From positions 19,391,120 to 19,455,119 of the forward strand of contig NC_088778.1 in assembly GCF_954871325.1 (NCBI RefSeq): DNA of 64,000 nt, in the 5' to 3' direction. The notes under the pieces were generated by a model that worked only from the letters and a program-made list of their open reading frames with translations, searched no databases and was not told where the DNA came from. Every line of letters starts with the position of its first letter. The stretch's first letter is position 1. The position numbers and the translations under genes were made by a program. Origin of the DNA: Gordionus sp. m RMFG-2023 (taxonomy: Eukaryota > Nematomorpha > Gordioida > Chordodea > Parachordodidae). Below, piece after piece: positions 1-15,000 of this stretch.

Positions 1-37
1 ATGCCAGCAAAAAGTTGAATCTATATCAGACATGAAA
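1..37 (+). CDS. VPS45: VPS45 exon, cut by window edge
   Basis: Reads [11 protein letters not shown] in frame, then the donor GTATGT at 38. It matches the family segment just before the conserved AF-E-YP-FKK stretch, which is exactly what the next exon (8845) supplies. Phase 0. Confidence 0.85.
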
Positions 38-3000
38 GTATGTTTATATATTAATGTTTTTTTCTCTCACCTTGATAATATTAAAGTGCAGGCCTAGTTC
101 AAAGTCAGGCCCAGTTATACGGGCCGAGCCTGAACATTGATTTTTTCAACAAGCTAGCCCGGGCCTTTCTTTCTATAAAAACGGATTGTGCCTAATATGT
201 TGAAACTTGATAATTATTATATATAATTAAATATAATATATTCTTGAATTGTATCATAAGAATGATATATCACATACATTCATTTCTCGTATTTTCATTT
301 CAAAGCCATTTATATCTCATTAGAAATTACCTAACTAGTTTATAAAGGGAAATTGAAATTTTTTTATATTATTCGCTAATTATAATAATTTTAATTTTTA
401 GTCAAATCACTCAATTTTAATTAGTTCTTATATACTCTACCATACAACTATACTAAGTAAATAAAATAGTTATTAATTTTTGAAACTAATTTATAATTTT
501 TAAGATATAATAAAACCAAATCCAACTAATATGTAGGTAATTTTTTATATATAGATTATTAAATTTTTTAAAATATTAGAAAATAACTTACCATATAACC
601 AATTACATAATTTAAATTTAGCTTATATTCTTTTACTCTACTAGATGAATAAAATCTTCTCCGTTTTATGGCGATTTCCAGGTTTACCCGGGTAGGCCAG
701 TTTTCCGGCTGATTTTTCTTTTCCATTTTTGACGGTCCTGAGCATCAATATTTGTAAGATTTATGCTTCTCATACCCGCCGCTATCACATTTTTCCAAGT
801 CATCTTGGGCCAGATTAAATATTAAAATTTTTATTTTTAGTCAATCAAACAAAATAAATTTTTTTTAAAAAAAATACCCGGACTAGGCCTATTTTTTTTA
901 CGGCTGTGCATTTGATATACCTCTTTTTTTTTAAATCAAAAAAATCGATTTTTTAAAATTTAAATCGCGATTTAAACCAAATAAAAATCAAATTTTAATT
1001 GAAGAAATAAATATGGGCTAATAAGATTGTAAAATATCTTTTTTAAAAAATTAAAGAACTAATGCTCAAGGGAACAAGTCAGGAAATTGGAATAATTAAA
1101 TAATGATATGTTATAATTTGAAATTTTTTTCAAAGAGCCGATGATATTTAATATAGTTATTTTTAAAAAGTTTAACCATCAATTGTTTGTTAAAATAAAT
1201 TTATTGTAGAATATTCTGATTCAAATACAAATGCCAAATGAAATTAAATTTTTTCAAACTAAAATTACCTATTGCTATTTATTAACCTGTAAGAATTAGC
1301 CCAATTTAAAACCCCAAATGGTTTTCACCACCTTGCATGTTAATAAAAAAATAGGTAGTAATCAACTTTCATCCTTTACTAAAAAGCTCTAACTTCTGCA
1401 CACATCCTACTTTTAAACCCAAAATATCGTTCAAATCTAACAACCAAGGAATTGAAAACGGCAATGGAAGGGGGAGGATGACTTCTGTGTCCAACCACTG
1501 ACATTTTATCTATCTTGATAAAGCTTCAAGCAAGATCTGAGCTATTTTCTAAAATAATGTTTTCAGATAATATAGTAAATAAAGTAGACCCAATTGAATG
1601 GTGGGTGGCCCAAGGAAATTTGATGAAGGATGTAAATATTCTAAAAATAATAAAACAACTAACTGCATCTTCATTATCCGGTTCAGTTGAGAGTATATCA
1701 TCTTTTCCAGTTGTTCACTCGAAGCTTAGAAATCCGTTAGGAACAGAAAAGGCCGGAAGTCATTTTTTTTTATTTAAGCAATTAAATTCTAATAACAATG
1801 TCGACGATATAGATATTGCTTGTGTTTTTTAATATATGTTTTTTCTTAATTTTACAAACTAATTGATTATTTTTTTTATTATAAAGAAATAAAAAAAATT
1901 TTAAAAGTATAGATTTTTAATATTAGTTTCGTTTTATTAGAATATTATAATTTTTCACTATTGCAATTTGGATCAGCAGTTATTTTTCTACTGTTCAAAA
2001 ATTGAAATTGAAAATAAGCTTTTTTGTCCAACATATGGTGATTACTAGTGCAATTTAGTTATTTAATTTAGATTTTGCTTATTTAAGTCCTTATCTTTCA
2101 TTATTTTAAAATTTGATTTAAATCATTAATTTTTTAAAAAAATCGCCATGATTTAAATCGCGATTTAAAACAAATTGATTAAAATTGGCCACCCCTAGTT
2201 TACACTGATTATTTTTTAAGATAGGAAATTTCTTTTTATAATAATAATGTATGCTAACACATAGGTGTAAAGCACCACACTTATTTAATTGAACACATTT
2301 ACATGTTCACGAGAGCAATTGAACAAATGTTTTGTTATTTAATTGAACACATTTAGATGTTCACGAGAGTAATTGAAAAAATCAGTCGGATTGACTCTAC
2401 AAAATATACACATAAATATATATATCCCGCTTTTTTTCTTATAATTACTTTAGGCGATTGGGGTTCAAAAAAAATACGCATATAAATTATATAATTGAAG
2501 TTCATAATCGTTTCGAAATTAATTTTATATTTTACATAAGATGACCAATATTATAAAAAAATTTAATTTTAATGTTTTTCCCTTAATAAATTTTTGACTT
2601 ATCACGTCAATTCGGCGCGGAAAATTTTGCGCACGATTTATAAATGTACTAGTAATATCTGATACGAAGTTTTCTGATCAATTATATTACCTGAGATAAT
2701 ATGAATTAAAGGTACAAAAATCGATTTTTTTAAAACCTTTTACTAATGTTAAATAATTATTTTTAAATTAAAAATTAAATTAGTTATAATAAAGAATCTA
2801 TATTGATAACGGTTCCACGTCAATTCGGTGCGGAAAATTCGACGCACGACAAATCGGCGCTGAAAATTGGACGAGGCGTCAATTCAGCGCGACGAAAATT
2901 TGACGAGTATCTAATACAGTTGCAATTTGTTTTAAATTTATTAGTATAAAACAAAAGAATGTTTTGAATTAAGTATGACGGTTCGGTTTGTTTCGATTTT

Positions 3001-6000
3001 AGTTTAAAATTTTATAAAGATTTTGCATTTTGGTTTTTTTTGAAGAATGTCATAAGGATTCGGTTCGGAATCTATAATGGTTCTTTTCGGTTCGTTCCTG
3101 TTTTTATAAATTTGATTTTTAAAAAAATTAATCATATATTATATATATCTTATCTTAGAGAAATTTTTTTTTAATATTTTTATAATTCCTTATTTATTTT
3201 AGTTAAAGATTATTTCTTATCTAATTAACTAGTAATTTGCCTAATCTATATTAAATTGAATATATAAAGTAAAAACAATAAACTTGGTATTTATTAATAT
3301 GAAGATAATAGCTAAGTATAAAAAATTGTAATTTGAAAAGAAAACACGAATTTAAATTGCCCCCAAGAAAAATTAAAATTTCAAATTTAGGTTACTAATT
3401 TAAAATTAATTATTCTTGAAAACCGTTGTGAACTGGTTTAAATCAGTTCAAGAATATTTATAACAGTTCGATTCGCTCTTTTTACATTTTTTTTATAAAA
3501 GTTCAGTTGCGGTTCAGAAAATTATAACGGTTCGTTCTGGTTTCGAGGTTCGGTTCGTACCCCTGATTTAAAAATAACATTTATTTTTTATGATTAATAG
3601 AATTATTTTAAGGATTTTTTATTAAATCTGTAAAATGAGAGTCTTAAATGAAAAACTATATTTAAGTCAATAATTATTTTTTAAATTAATACAATCGTTG
3701 GATATGATTGGAAAATTCAACCTCTAGTATGAGACTAGTGTTGTTATACGGCTCGATTTGATCCGATTCTTAAAAACGGCTAACTCAATATTTTAGCCAG
3801 AAAAATATTGTCTAAACCTCGAGATTTCATTAATAGTTTTCAAACCGTTATACCACCTATGAGCAAAATCTTAAGGCTTGCAATAATATTTTTCAATAAA
3901 TTATTAAGTTAGCTGATTTTAAAATCAGCTCAAAATATGCCGTTTAACAACAGTACATAAGATTTCCCTTTTGTTAATTCCTTACTTTTAAAAAATAATT
4001 ATAATTTTTTTGGATCAACATATCTTTTAACATGGTAAATTGGTCCACCAAAAAAATCAGAGTATAAATATTTGTTTATTAAAATAATTTCTTTTGATTT
4101 TAACCCTCAACATGACTTCTATTAAATGATCCTTTTGTTTTATAATAATAAATTGCAACTGTTTTAGATAGGCGCCGAATTGTCGCTGCGCTGAATTGAT
4201 GTTGCGCCGAATTGACGTGATACCTAAAGTGCCTACAAATTTTTATCGAAATTTGATTTGACACGATTTTTAAAAGAATTGATTATCAAGCCTGATGTTA
4301 CTTTTTTAACATAAAAGCAATTTTAAACCTTATAGTATTCGATAAATAGTCATACTGTATTCGCCGCGAAGTATACAAAATTTGCGGCAACATATTTGTA
4401 TACTTGGCCGCGAATTCGCGATAACTCTGAATGCAGAATAAATTGGTGCCCCTAAAAATAAAATATCATGACTTTCTACGCTCACTACCTACTTAAATGA
4501 TTTCTTTAGTAGGGATTTAACATATATATAAAATTTAAATGAATATAGCGCCTTTTTTTTTTAATTTTGAAAGACCTTATTTTGTCAGAAGCATTTTGTC
4601 GAACTTTTGAACATAATAATTTTATTTATAGATTTTTCGTATAAATTACAAGTACACAAAAATTATTTGCGAAATTGTCTGAAATGTACAGAAGAGGTAT
4701 TCTATATATACTGGAAAGACATCTGCTCCGGGACGGAAGAAATTAGAAAATATTTAACTGGCCAAGTTATTCATACATAACAAATTTTAGGTCATGAAGA
4801 TTATAGGGTCTGCAATACTCAACCTGCCAACCTGTGGGCTGGGAAATGAATATTTCTTATTTTCGTAAAATGCTTCTTTGACTAACTTACGGGTTTCATA
4901 TTGCAAAATAAAAATGAACCAAAAATTTACAAAAACTAAAATAGAAAAATTAACAAACACATAACGGTCATGTCCGAAAAAATAAAAAGACCGGTCCGGA
5001 CTGTGACCCTCAAAAAAATATATGCCTAGCCCCGGTAAAACACTTGTGAAAAACTTAATTTCTTAGTTGGAACTAATTTGCTGCCAAAAATTATGTCGAA
5101 GAAACAAAAAGATAAACTCTTTGTCTTAAAAATTGGCTTGGCATTATAAATTAAAATAATATGTATTTTAATTTTGTTAATAACTTGATCATATGTTTTA
5201 AATCATCAGATCATTATAATTTTTTATCTTTAAAATTAAATTATTCTAATAATTCTAATGAATAAATTGTAAATTCTATTATTCGCACGAATACGAATAC
5301 TAAAAACAAATCCAATACGTGGGCCGATTAAATAAAAGTCTATTCTGCTATATTCGTTCAAAAAATATTACAAATTCACCTTGTTATTGTTTTAAAAATA
5401 TTTTTTAACCCACTCGTTCACCAGTGATCCAAACCGAACCTGAACCTAACCATTAAACCGCTAAAACCGGTATTTTTATTGAACCTAAACCGCTAAAAAT
5501 TTTCTACCCGAAAATTAACCGAACCACTAAAATGCATCTGAACCGGATTGCAAAAATTTTAATTATATTCGAATTATTTTAAAGATTATTATCAATCACA
5601 TTTGATTGATAAGTATCAGTCTTAATTTTTATAAACTTTAGTATATTGCCATTTTACAACATATTAAATATTTTAAGCTTATAAATTATAATGCCTAAAG
5701 AAAAATTAAATCCAATATATAAATTATTTACATAGTATTATAAATGACACATCAAAATGTAATTACTGATTGTCAAATAAATATGAAAGGCCATCAGGGA
5801 GCAAATCTTGAGCGTCACATAAAAAGAAACCACACTCAAGAATTCGATAAAATTAACAAAATATCACAACAAAAGCCTAATAAAATAAAAAAGTTTAAGA
5901 TGTCATCAAACCAACAGACGATGGAAGAAGTATTAAAAGAACAAACAATATCAGTAAAACTAAGTAAAAAATAATAATTGATGCTTGTACTAAGTTGGTC

Positions 6001-9000
6001 ACTTTTAATGGCAGGACATTCAAATTAATCGATGATAGCGGTATTTAAAAAAATTCTTGATCCTATATTAGAAGGCATGGGTAATGTTAAAATTAATTTT
6101 CAAATATTCAATCTAGTGTTGCAGAATTAGCCTTAAGTATTCAGCAAAATAAAATAAAAAAAATAAATAAGTTATTATCTCTAAAAATTGACGGTCCATT
6201 ATTGGGATTAATCTTCAGTGTATTCAAAAAAAATTTTTTCTGAGAACACTATGAAAGAAATTTTTGAATGGCCAACTGCAGAAAATTTAAAACCCACTTC
6301 AATTAAAGTATTAAACGATTATGAAATCAAAAAACTTCACATATATAAACTATAACAATTTAAAATGAGGCAAATCTTATTAAGATGGTAAATATTTATG
6401 GAGGATAGTGATGATGACAATCAAATGTCTGAAAAGGATGAAGAATAAATGCAAAATGTAGATAATTTGAATGATGTTTCTACTAGTTTCACAGTATTTG
6501 ATGAATTAACAATCAATCTTAATGATTCTCAATATAATATTATATAAGATGTGTTTCTCATACCTTACAACTTACGGTAGATCATGCATTAAAAAATTGC
6601 TCAGTTTCTAATATTATTATTAAAGCTCCTACTGCCTGCAAGAAGCTAAGGACAAAATCGATATCAATCATACTAAAAAAAATTAAACTTAAAAAGTCCT
6701 ATATTGGATTGTCACAGATGGTTATCAACCTATGACATGCTAGAGAGATTGAATAAATTAAAAAATATGTGAGAGGAATTATCAGTATCATACAGTGAAC
6801 TTTATTTTACAACTTTGGGAATGGTAAGCAATTATAGGGTTGTTAAATATCCTAAAACCAATTAAAGTAGCTATCAAGAACGTACAACTTGAGCAGCTAA
6901 CTGTAGGGGATTTTTATGGCATATGGCTAAAAGCTAAATTAGAAATTTCCTTCACCCTTTGCTGGTTTAATAATAGATGCTATGAATTTTAGAAAAAACA
7001 ATTTTTAACAATGCCCTTTTGTCATGCTTATATCTAGATTTAAGGTATGTTTTAAAAATATTATATTATATCTTATATAAATTTAATTAATAATTTTATT
7101 TACCTTAAATAATAATTTTATTTTACTTTATATAATCTTTTATCTATTCATAAAAAATAATATATTTTTAATTTTTATTATATAGATATCAAGTGCTTTT
7201 GAATGAAGAAGGAATAACCGGCTAGAGAGCATGTTATTAAAATATGGCATAACATGGAATTAAAATTTGTTGATTGGAGGATTCTAGTGAAGATGAATCA
7301 ACGCCTGTTAATGTATCTTCATTTGAAGAAGATCTAGTAGAAAGTCTTCTTAAAAAAAGATGGTAACAAACAAAAGCTGTTACAAAAATAGGAGAATATT
7401 AGAAATATTTAATTAATTTTTCTAAAGAACCTAGGTTAAATAAAAATATAAATATTTTAGATTATTGGAGAAATCAGAGTATCGATACTCAGAATGATAT
7501 CATACTAGCAGTGCCGGCTACCCAAGTTAATGTGGAAAGATGTTTTTCAATAATTAAATTTATACTATCTCCATATAGATGTAATTTGAGTTTGAAGAAT
7601 CTTGAAAATATATTAATGGTGCGGCTTAATAAAATTTTTTTTAAGTAAATAAAGTTAAATATTGTTCATATTAAAATTGATGATTGATATTTATTTTTTG
7701 TTATATATTTTTTTTCAACTTTTTCTATTGGTGAGTCCTTCAATATTTCTCTCCACTTTATGATATTCATGCTATCTCTTTTTATCGAATTTATATTTCT
7801 GATATCCCACCTGAGTATTCTTATCGATTCCATTATAAACTTGATCTCCCACTGGAGTATCAATCTCAATGGATCTTCATGAGTATCGCTATCTAGGCCA
7901 TTGTATCTTGATCTACACCGGATTATCAATATCGACAGATATCCTACCAGAGTATTCTTATCGATTCCATTGTAAGCTTTATCTCCCACCGTTGATCTCC
8001 CACCGGAGTATCGTTATCAAGTCCATTGTAGATTGTTGCCCACGAGGTCACCATTATCCTAGAGCTGGTTAAGAGATCGCTATCATCCTTGAATGGTCCA
8101 CAAGGTCACTATTATCTTAGAGCTGGTCATCTTCCATTTGGTTTATTGGACAATTATCCTAGCACCCAGCTGTCCAAGCCTATCGGTGACCGGGGTGCCA
8201 TTTCTAAGCTCAGAAATTTATCTTATCATATGTCTTTACACATCAGTCATCGAAGAAAAACCTGAAAATTTTTACAGTTCCTTATCAGGATTGAACCTGG
8301 TACCTTCGGCTTCCAAGTATACATCATAAACCCACTAGGCCATTCCGGCCATTATTTGTTATATGTATAAATTAAATATTTTATAATCTACAATTAATAA
8401 AAATGAAGGTTTTATGTATGTCTTTTATTTGAATGATGAAATAAAAAAAAATATTCTTCCATATAAATAATTCGAATGTAGGTTTGAATATAAAAGTGTT
8501 AAAACCGGTTTTTAGAGGTTCAAACTGAACCGATATTTTTATTTTTTACGAACCGAATCTGAACCTTGAACCGTTATTTTTATCCTTACCTGAAACTAAA
8601 CCGAACCGATATTCGTTTCGGATTGGATCCTTGCCGCTCACCCGCCCAATGTTTAAAATATTTTAGCTCCTATAAGAAACCGTCAACTGCAGACCTCTAA
8701 TATAGACACGTTCAAAATCTATCAATTCGTTGGAGATTTACTTTAGACTGTTTAAAACTCATCAATGTGTATTAATTTGAAGTTTAATTGTATAATTTTT
8801 TTTTTTAAATATTATATTACACAAATTGAATTTTATAATTTAAGGCCTTCATTGAAAACTATCCTCATTTTAAAAAATTATCTGGTAAAATTTCAAAACA
8901 CGTGACCCTTTTGACGGAATTATCAAGATTGATCTCTAATTTTGAAATTTTGAAATTATCTGAGATAGAGCAAAGTTTAGCTTGTGGGTCAACTGATCAC

Positions 9001-12000
9001 CTAAAAGATTTACAAGTTATATATGATAAATAATATAAAAATATCCAATATAATATAATAGGAGATAAAAAATGCATTAAATAATGATAAAATCAAAGAA
9101 GTGGATCTTTTGAAATTGGTATTATTATATGCACTATGTTATGAAAGGCTTCCTAACAACGACATTACTGGTCTAATAAAAATTTTACGGAAACATGGAT
9201 TTATTGAAAAATATATTAAAGTAAATTTTTTTTAAATTTAAACCATGAATTTATTATATTTTTTTATTTGTAATCTTTTATATTTGTGAGGATATTAATA
9301 AATTTATGGTTAATAAAATAATTAGGAATGTACAATTTTTAAATATCGGATCAACCTGATATTTTATTTTTTTTAATTGTTCTTAAATATTTTCGATATT
9401 GAAATATATAGGGATGGACAAAATACCTTAACCAAAATATAAGTATTTTTTTTAAAATATACTTTCAAAATAGCGGAAAAATTACTATCTTTTTACATTG
9501 AAGATTTCAGTTAAAATACATGCGTTAAATAAATTATATTGTAAAGACTTTTGAATGAAGTGTTTATTTTTTTACTTTGTGAATAATTCCTTCCAAAATA
9601 TTTTAGATTAACATATGAAATTATAATATTTAAATTTTATTTATATATTAAAAAAATAGTTAGCGATATACATGATGTATTGGGATATGGAATTTGTGGG
9701 GATTTTGAATCTTTCATCTTTACTGAGGACGATTTTTAAATAAAAATTGGATTTGATCAGAAATATATTCTAGTATGTACGGAGTACCTATACTGAGAAT
9801 TTCAGGAAATCTTGGCTTGATATTTTTATTGTATATTAATTTTTTTATATAAATAAAAAAAATACTTAAATTATCGGAAAAATTATCTGAAATTTACAGT
9901 GTGGGTACTCTGCATATGCAGGAATACATTTCCGATCAAATATAATAATTTAAATTCAAAAAGCTTTCAATAAAATTTAAAATTGAGAGATTTCAAATCC
10001 CCATGAATTCCATATTCCAATACGACATATGCATACGGATGAAACTAAAATAATTATGCACTGTTTTCCAACAAATTTTTATAAATTATCATGCACATAC
10101 GTGAAGTAATGAGGTAATGTTATTTACAGTTTGAGACTGAAAAAGGAATTGTTTTAATTAAAATTATTTGGGGTTTTAAATAATTTATAATATAAAATAA
10201 AATCGTTTTTTAATGACAACGGGTGGGTCAGTAGGTTGAGAGATATCATTTGAATTGAAGAGTCGGCAATTCGATTCCCTTCGAGAACAATTTTTTGGGA
10301 CCTTATTTCTGAAGCTAGTTAAAAAAAGAGTTTAATAAAATTTGGTCTTAAAAATAAATATTTTAAATCATCTAAATGGTTTAATGGGTAAAAGACTAAG
10401 TTAATGCATTTGAAATATCCCGTGTTTTCGATTCCCTGCAGGACCCATTTTTCTGAAACAAGTCAGCATTAGCAGTTAGAAAATAGTTGTTGAGCTAGTA
10501 GCTACAAATTTTTTTCATGAATATTTTAAAGTTATTGATATTAGACTAAGAGGGTAAATGCTTCTTAACTATTCCATGTTTATGCACTCTCTTTATGGCC
10601 GGAATTATTTTCTGAAGAAATGCCAGCACCAGAGTTATTAGAGACTGGCGGCAAAGCACATACACAGAGATAGGGTAAATTTGGTGGTTAAATTAAAAAA
10701 ATAATAGTAATTTTTTATGAATATAATATAAAGCATCATAGTGCTTTTGATCTATTACGTGTTTAACCTTTTGATTCCAGGCAAATCAGCACCATCAGTC
10801 TGCGAGTTGGAGATATGGTAAAGGTCTAAAATTTTTATCTCTTATATCAATCGCTTTAGGTAAACAAAAGAAGGTACTACGATTTGATTCATGTCCTTTT
10901 TGTAACTAGGAAATAATTTAACAAATTACAAACCACAAATCTAAGACATTGCTCATCACCCATATTGTGTGTGCAAAATCTTGAAATTCGATCATTTTAA
11001 TAAATTTGGAAGTATTTTATAATTTTCTCTTAAGAAAAAAATATTTTTACATATATATATATATAAACTATTTTTTTTACATAGATGGTGCATTCGATTG
11101 TTGATTTTGGCGGATGCTCATTTAGAAATAATGATTTATTTGGTACACAAGATCCTATTGCATATACAAAAAAAATTTTTAAAGGCATGAAAGTAATTTA
11201 ATTATCAAGATATATTTATTTATACTCACAATTTGCAATTTTATAATTTAATCATGATTAATTTGGATAAAATATAGCTTACTATTTTGTTCTCTTAGTG
11301 AAAACTATTATTCTTGACTGTCCTGTTTAAGTATTATTACTCATTTTAGTGATATTAGCAATATATGGCAAATTTGATCAATATAAAATTAAGAACCTAA
11401 AATAAAACATAATTAAATCATAAATTAAGAATACCCATTGAACACCATTTTAAAAAGTATTCGTTGTTTTTAATTAAATATTAAAATACATAATTATAAA
11501 AATTTAACAGAAACGTAGTAAAATTATAATTAAAAGTCAAAGATAAAAAAGGAAAGTTATAATCACAATTTAGAAAGTTAAAAAATATGTAAAAACTTTT
11601 TTCAAATTAACATTCTCTATCTTTCTATTTATATTGAATTTAAACAATTAAAATTTACATAGTCTGTTTCACGATTTACATATTCTAAGAAAAAATCCGA
11701 TTGTATCATAATAATCGGACCAATTATTGTGTGCCAATTATAATTTTACTAAAACAGACTTTTTTAATAAAATAGAAATAAATAATACACTCACAACATG
11801 TTAATTTTAAAATTTACAGTTTGCATCACATTTCATATAATTATAAGTCGCAGATGCAACAAATGACGATAGTGCGGTAGAAAGAGATTAACATCCCGGT
11901 GGAGGTGTTGAGTCACTGATTCGAACCCCCATTTTGAAATTTTTTTCTGAAACCAACCTCTTGGACGAGTTAGAGCTAAGGTTAAAGGTTCGTCAGATTT

Positions 12001-15000
12001 GGAGTAGGGTTAATATAATAAAAAAATGGGTAGACAATATCTAAACAAGAAAAGTAAAATATCGATTCGTTTTTAGGTATTGTTTATAGACAGAAAAATT
12101 TGATTCAAATAATAAATATGCAAATCTAGTCGCTATCTACCTAAATATTTACTGCCATCTATATTTTATTTTATTTTCAATGAAAATGAAATATATCTAC
12201 TCAGTCTATAATATTTACAATGGTAATTTATTACAAACAATTATTTAGGCATTTTTAAATATATAATCTTATTTAAGGCATTAATTTATAATAAAAATAT
12301 ATAAGAGGAATGTTTAATAATGAACCTAATAAGATTCAAGAAATCGTTATTTTTTCAGATCATTACACTGACAAAAATAGATATAAATCTCATCTAATAT
12401 TCCTAGAACATTTCGAAGTTCTTTAATTGATTGGCACAATTGAACAATGATTAAATATAATCGATGACAATAACACCAAATAAAAGCTGCCTTTGGCGCC
12501 TCTGCTCTAATCAAGGCTTGCACATCATTGATTCTTCCACTCATGTTTTATATTAATTAAAAATATTTATTATACCAACAGAATTGAATTCCCAATTTTT
12601 ACTTCTTTTTTTCTTAAATTACGATTTAATACCCTTTATAATAAGATAAGTGTAAATAATTAAATATTTAATAAAAAAATTACTTTGCTATTTGTCCAAT
12701 TTTGAGTAACATTCTTAAAAGCTACTATTTTAAAGCTTCTCTTTATATCGTTCAAATTAAGCCCACCATCTTTCTAATGTGATCTATCCATTTATCATCT
12801 CTTATATTATGCGATTTGCAATTTAATTAGGCATTTGTATTTTTTTTGGTTAATATTTTAAAATTGGAAAAATAATTTATGACAAGAAATCTCGGATAAC
12901 AACCTAATTTACCAAACATCGACCAAAATTTCCGTCAGTATATATTAAATTAAATATTAAGTTGGGGGGGGGGGTCTTGTTATTACATTTATAAACCAGA
13001 AATCACTTGATCATGATGGATGTAGCAAAACAGTAAAAGAATTAAATAATAAAGAAAATTTAAAAAAAAAGAAGTACCCCCACTAAAATTTACTGTTGCA
13101 GTTGCTTCGGACCCCCCCCCCCCGTTGTAGAGGCCACTGAATAGGAATTTTCATATTAAAAAAATTATTTCAATGGATGCTTAATTAAAAAAATTGGTGG
13201 AAAGATTAAGAGCAATGAATATGTAGTAAGGGAAATTATCAATGGCATCTGAGGTTTGGAAAAATTTTTCATTTATATATGTTGAAAACCTGGGATCCAA
13301 ACCGAACCTGAATCGAACCATTAAACTGCTAAAAACCGGTATTTTTAACGAACCTAAACCGCTAAAAAATTTCCAGTCGAACCTGAACCAAACCTCTAAA
13401 ATGCCTCTGAACCACTTCGAGCCTCATGATTTTATGATTATAAAATAATGTGTAAGTTATTATTTGATTGATAAGTGTCAGTCATAATTTTTATAAACTT
13501 TAGTATATTGCCATTTTACAATATTTTTTAAATATTTTAAGCTTATACATTATAATGCCTAGAGAAAAATTAAATCCAATATATAAATTATTTACATAGG
13601 TATTATAAATGACACATCAAATTTGATATCATACTAGCAGTACCGGCTATCCAAGTTAATGTGGAAAGATATTATTCAACATTTAAAATTATATTATCTC
13701 CTTATAGATGTAATTTGATTGAGACGAATTTTGAAAATATATTAAGTGCGGCTTAATTAAAAATTTTTAATTAAATAAAGTTAAAATGTATATTTAAAAA
13801 TTAAATATTATTTTATAATGTGCAATTAATAATAATGAAGGTTTTATGTATATGTTTTTTATTTTAATTATGAAATTTAAAAAAATATACTTCCCTATAC
13901 ATAATTCGAATGTAGGTTTGAATACAAAAATGAAACCGGTTTTTATAGGTTCGAGCCAAACCGATATTTTTATTTTAACGAACCGTACCTGAACCTTGAA
14001 CTGTTATTTTTATCCGGGCCTGAACCGAACCGATATTCGTTTTGGTTTGGAATGAAAACAAAGAAAATTTAATTATATAAGTAGCAATTTTTGCAAACAT
14101 ATATTTATAATTCCATAACAATAGGTTAGTATATTTTATACACATAATATATGATATTATTAAATTATTTTAGGCACAAATTAACTAAAAAGGCATAAAT
14201 ATGTATTTACAATAGAAAGTAAAAAGACTCAATTAACAATTGATAGCCTTTTTGGTACTGACTACTGATCCCAAAAAATCAAAAGTTGTACCAAATTAAA
14301 AAAAAGAAGAGTGTACCAAGGTGCTTACCATGTTTTGTGGACGTGATTTGAAATCATTTGATACAATTCAGGGGGAAGATCTTGTTGATTGTTGCTAATA
14401 TTCCAAAATTGATAAAATAATTGATGTTAAAAGCATGATTCCAAATCACACGACATTTTCTAGAAATTTAATAGATACGATGGTATACGCAATAAATTAT
14501 TTCCGAAATTAAACGCATATATGGAAAAGGGTATATGTGTTGTTAAATTTGATTGTATTTTAATTTTTTGATAATATTTTTTACAAATTAAATAAAATGC
14601 AGCTTAATATATATTTTGATTAGATTATGGCCGTCAAATAAATTTTCATTTAAGGTGGCGATGAATAAATACACATAAATTTTTTTTGGTTATTATAATA
14701 TTCAATCAAATTCTAAAATTATATTAAGGCTCGGGTTGAGTGGGCTAAAAAATGTGTGCTCGGGCTTGGACAAAAATGTTTTTTTTTAAATTCGGGCTTG
14801 GGCTGCCAAAAATTACCTTGCAGACCTCTAGATGTATATACTTTTATTTTAATGGATTAGGTTTTATTTAAAAATAAAACAAAAAAACTGAAATCATACT
14901 TTCATTTTGTATTAAAAATTGCGCAATCAATTAATTTTAAAACTGTAAAACTGATTACTTCAAACTACGCATTTGAATTTGATTATTTTACGACGCATTT

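Larger units (their letters stand above)
2600..4222. repeat. Inverted-repeat element with CAATTCGGCGC arrays
   Basis: The two ends carry a perfect 19-bp inverted repeat, TATCACGTCAATTCGGCGC. A second arm pair lies inside: 2816-2960 against 4135-4210 share GTATCTAAXACAGTTGCAATTT-like sequence in opposite orientation. The motif TCAATTCGGCGC or close variants recur at each end, CpG-rich against an AT-rich background. No coding capacity seen. I found no clear target duplication, so the superfamily is open. Confidence 0.6.
5422..8633 (+). mobile_element. Near full-length degenerate hAT element (CAGTGATCCAAACCGAACC ends)
   Basis: Termini CAGTGATCCAAACCGAAC and (reverse) CAAGGATCCAATCCGAAA are flanked by tcgttcac and ccgctcac, an 8-bp duplication with two C/T differences. 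Inside, on the + strand, are transposase remains in family order: a damaged BED finger with [16 protein letters not shown] (5744-5974), then [20 protein letters not shown] (about 5980-6045), and the dimerisation motif [20 protein letters not shown] with ILSPYRC (about 7498-7648). Many stops and frameshifts separate them, so no functional transposase is possible. A 648-bp SINE is inserted near its 3' end. Confidence 0.88.

Noticed and set aside
7666-8329. Three ORFs on both strands
   Set aside because: They lie across the tandem repeats and tRNA-like head of the SINE; composition follows the repeat.
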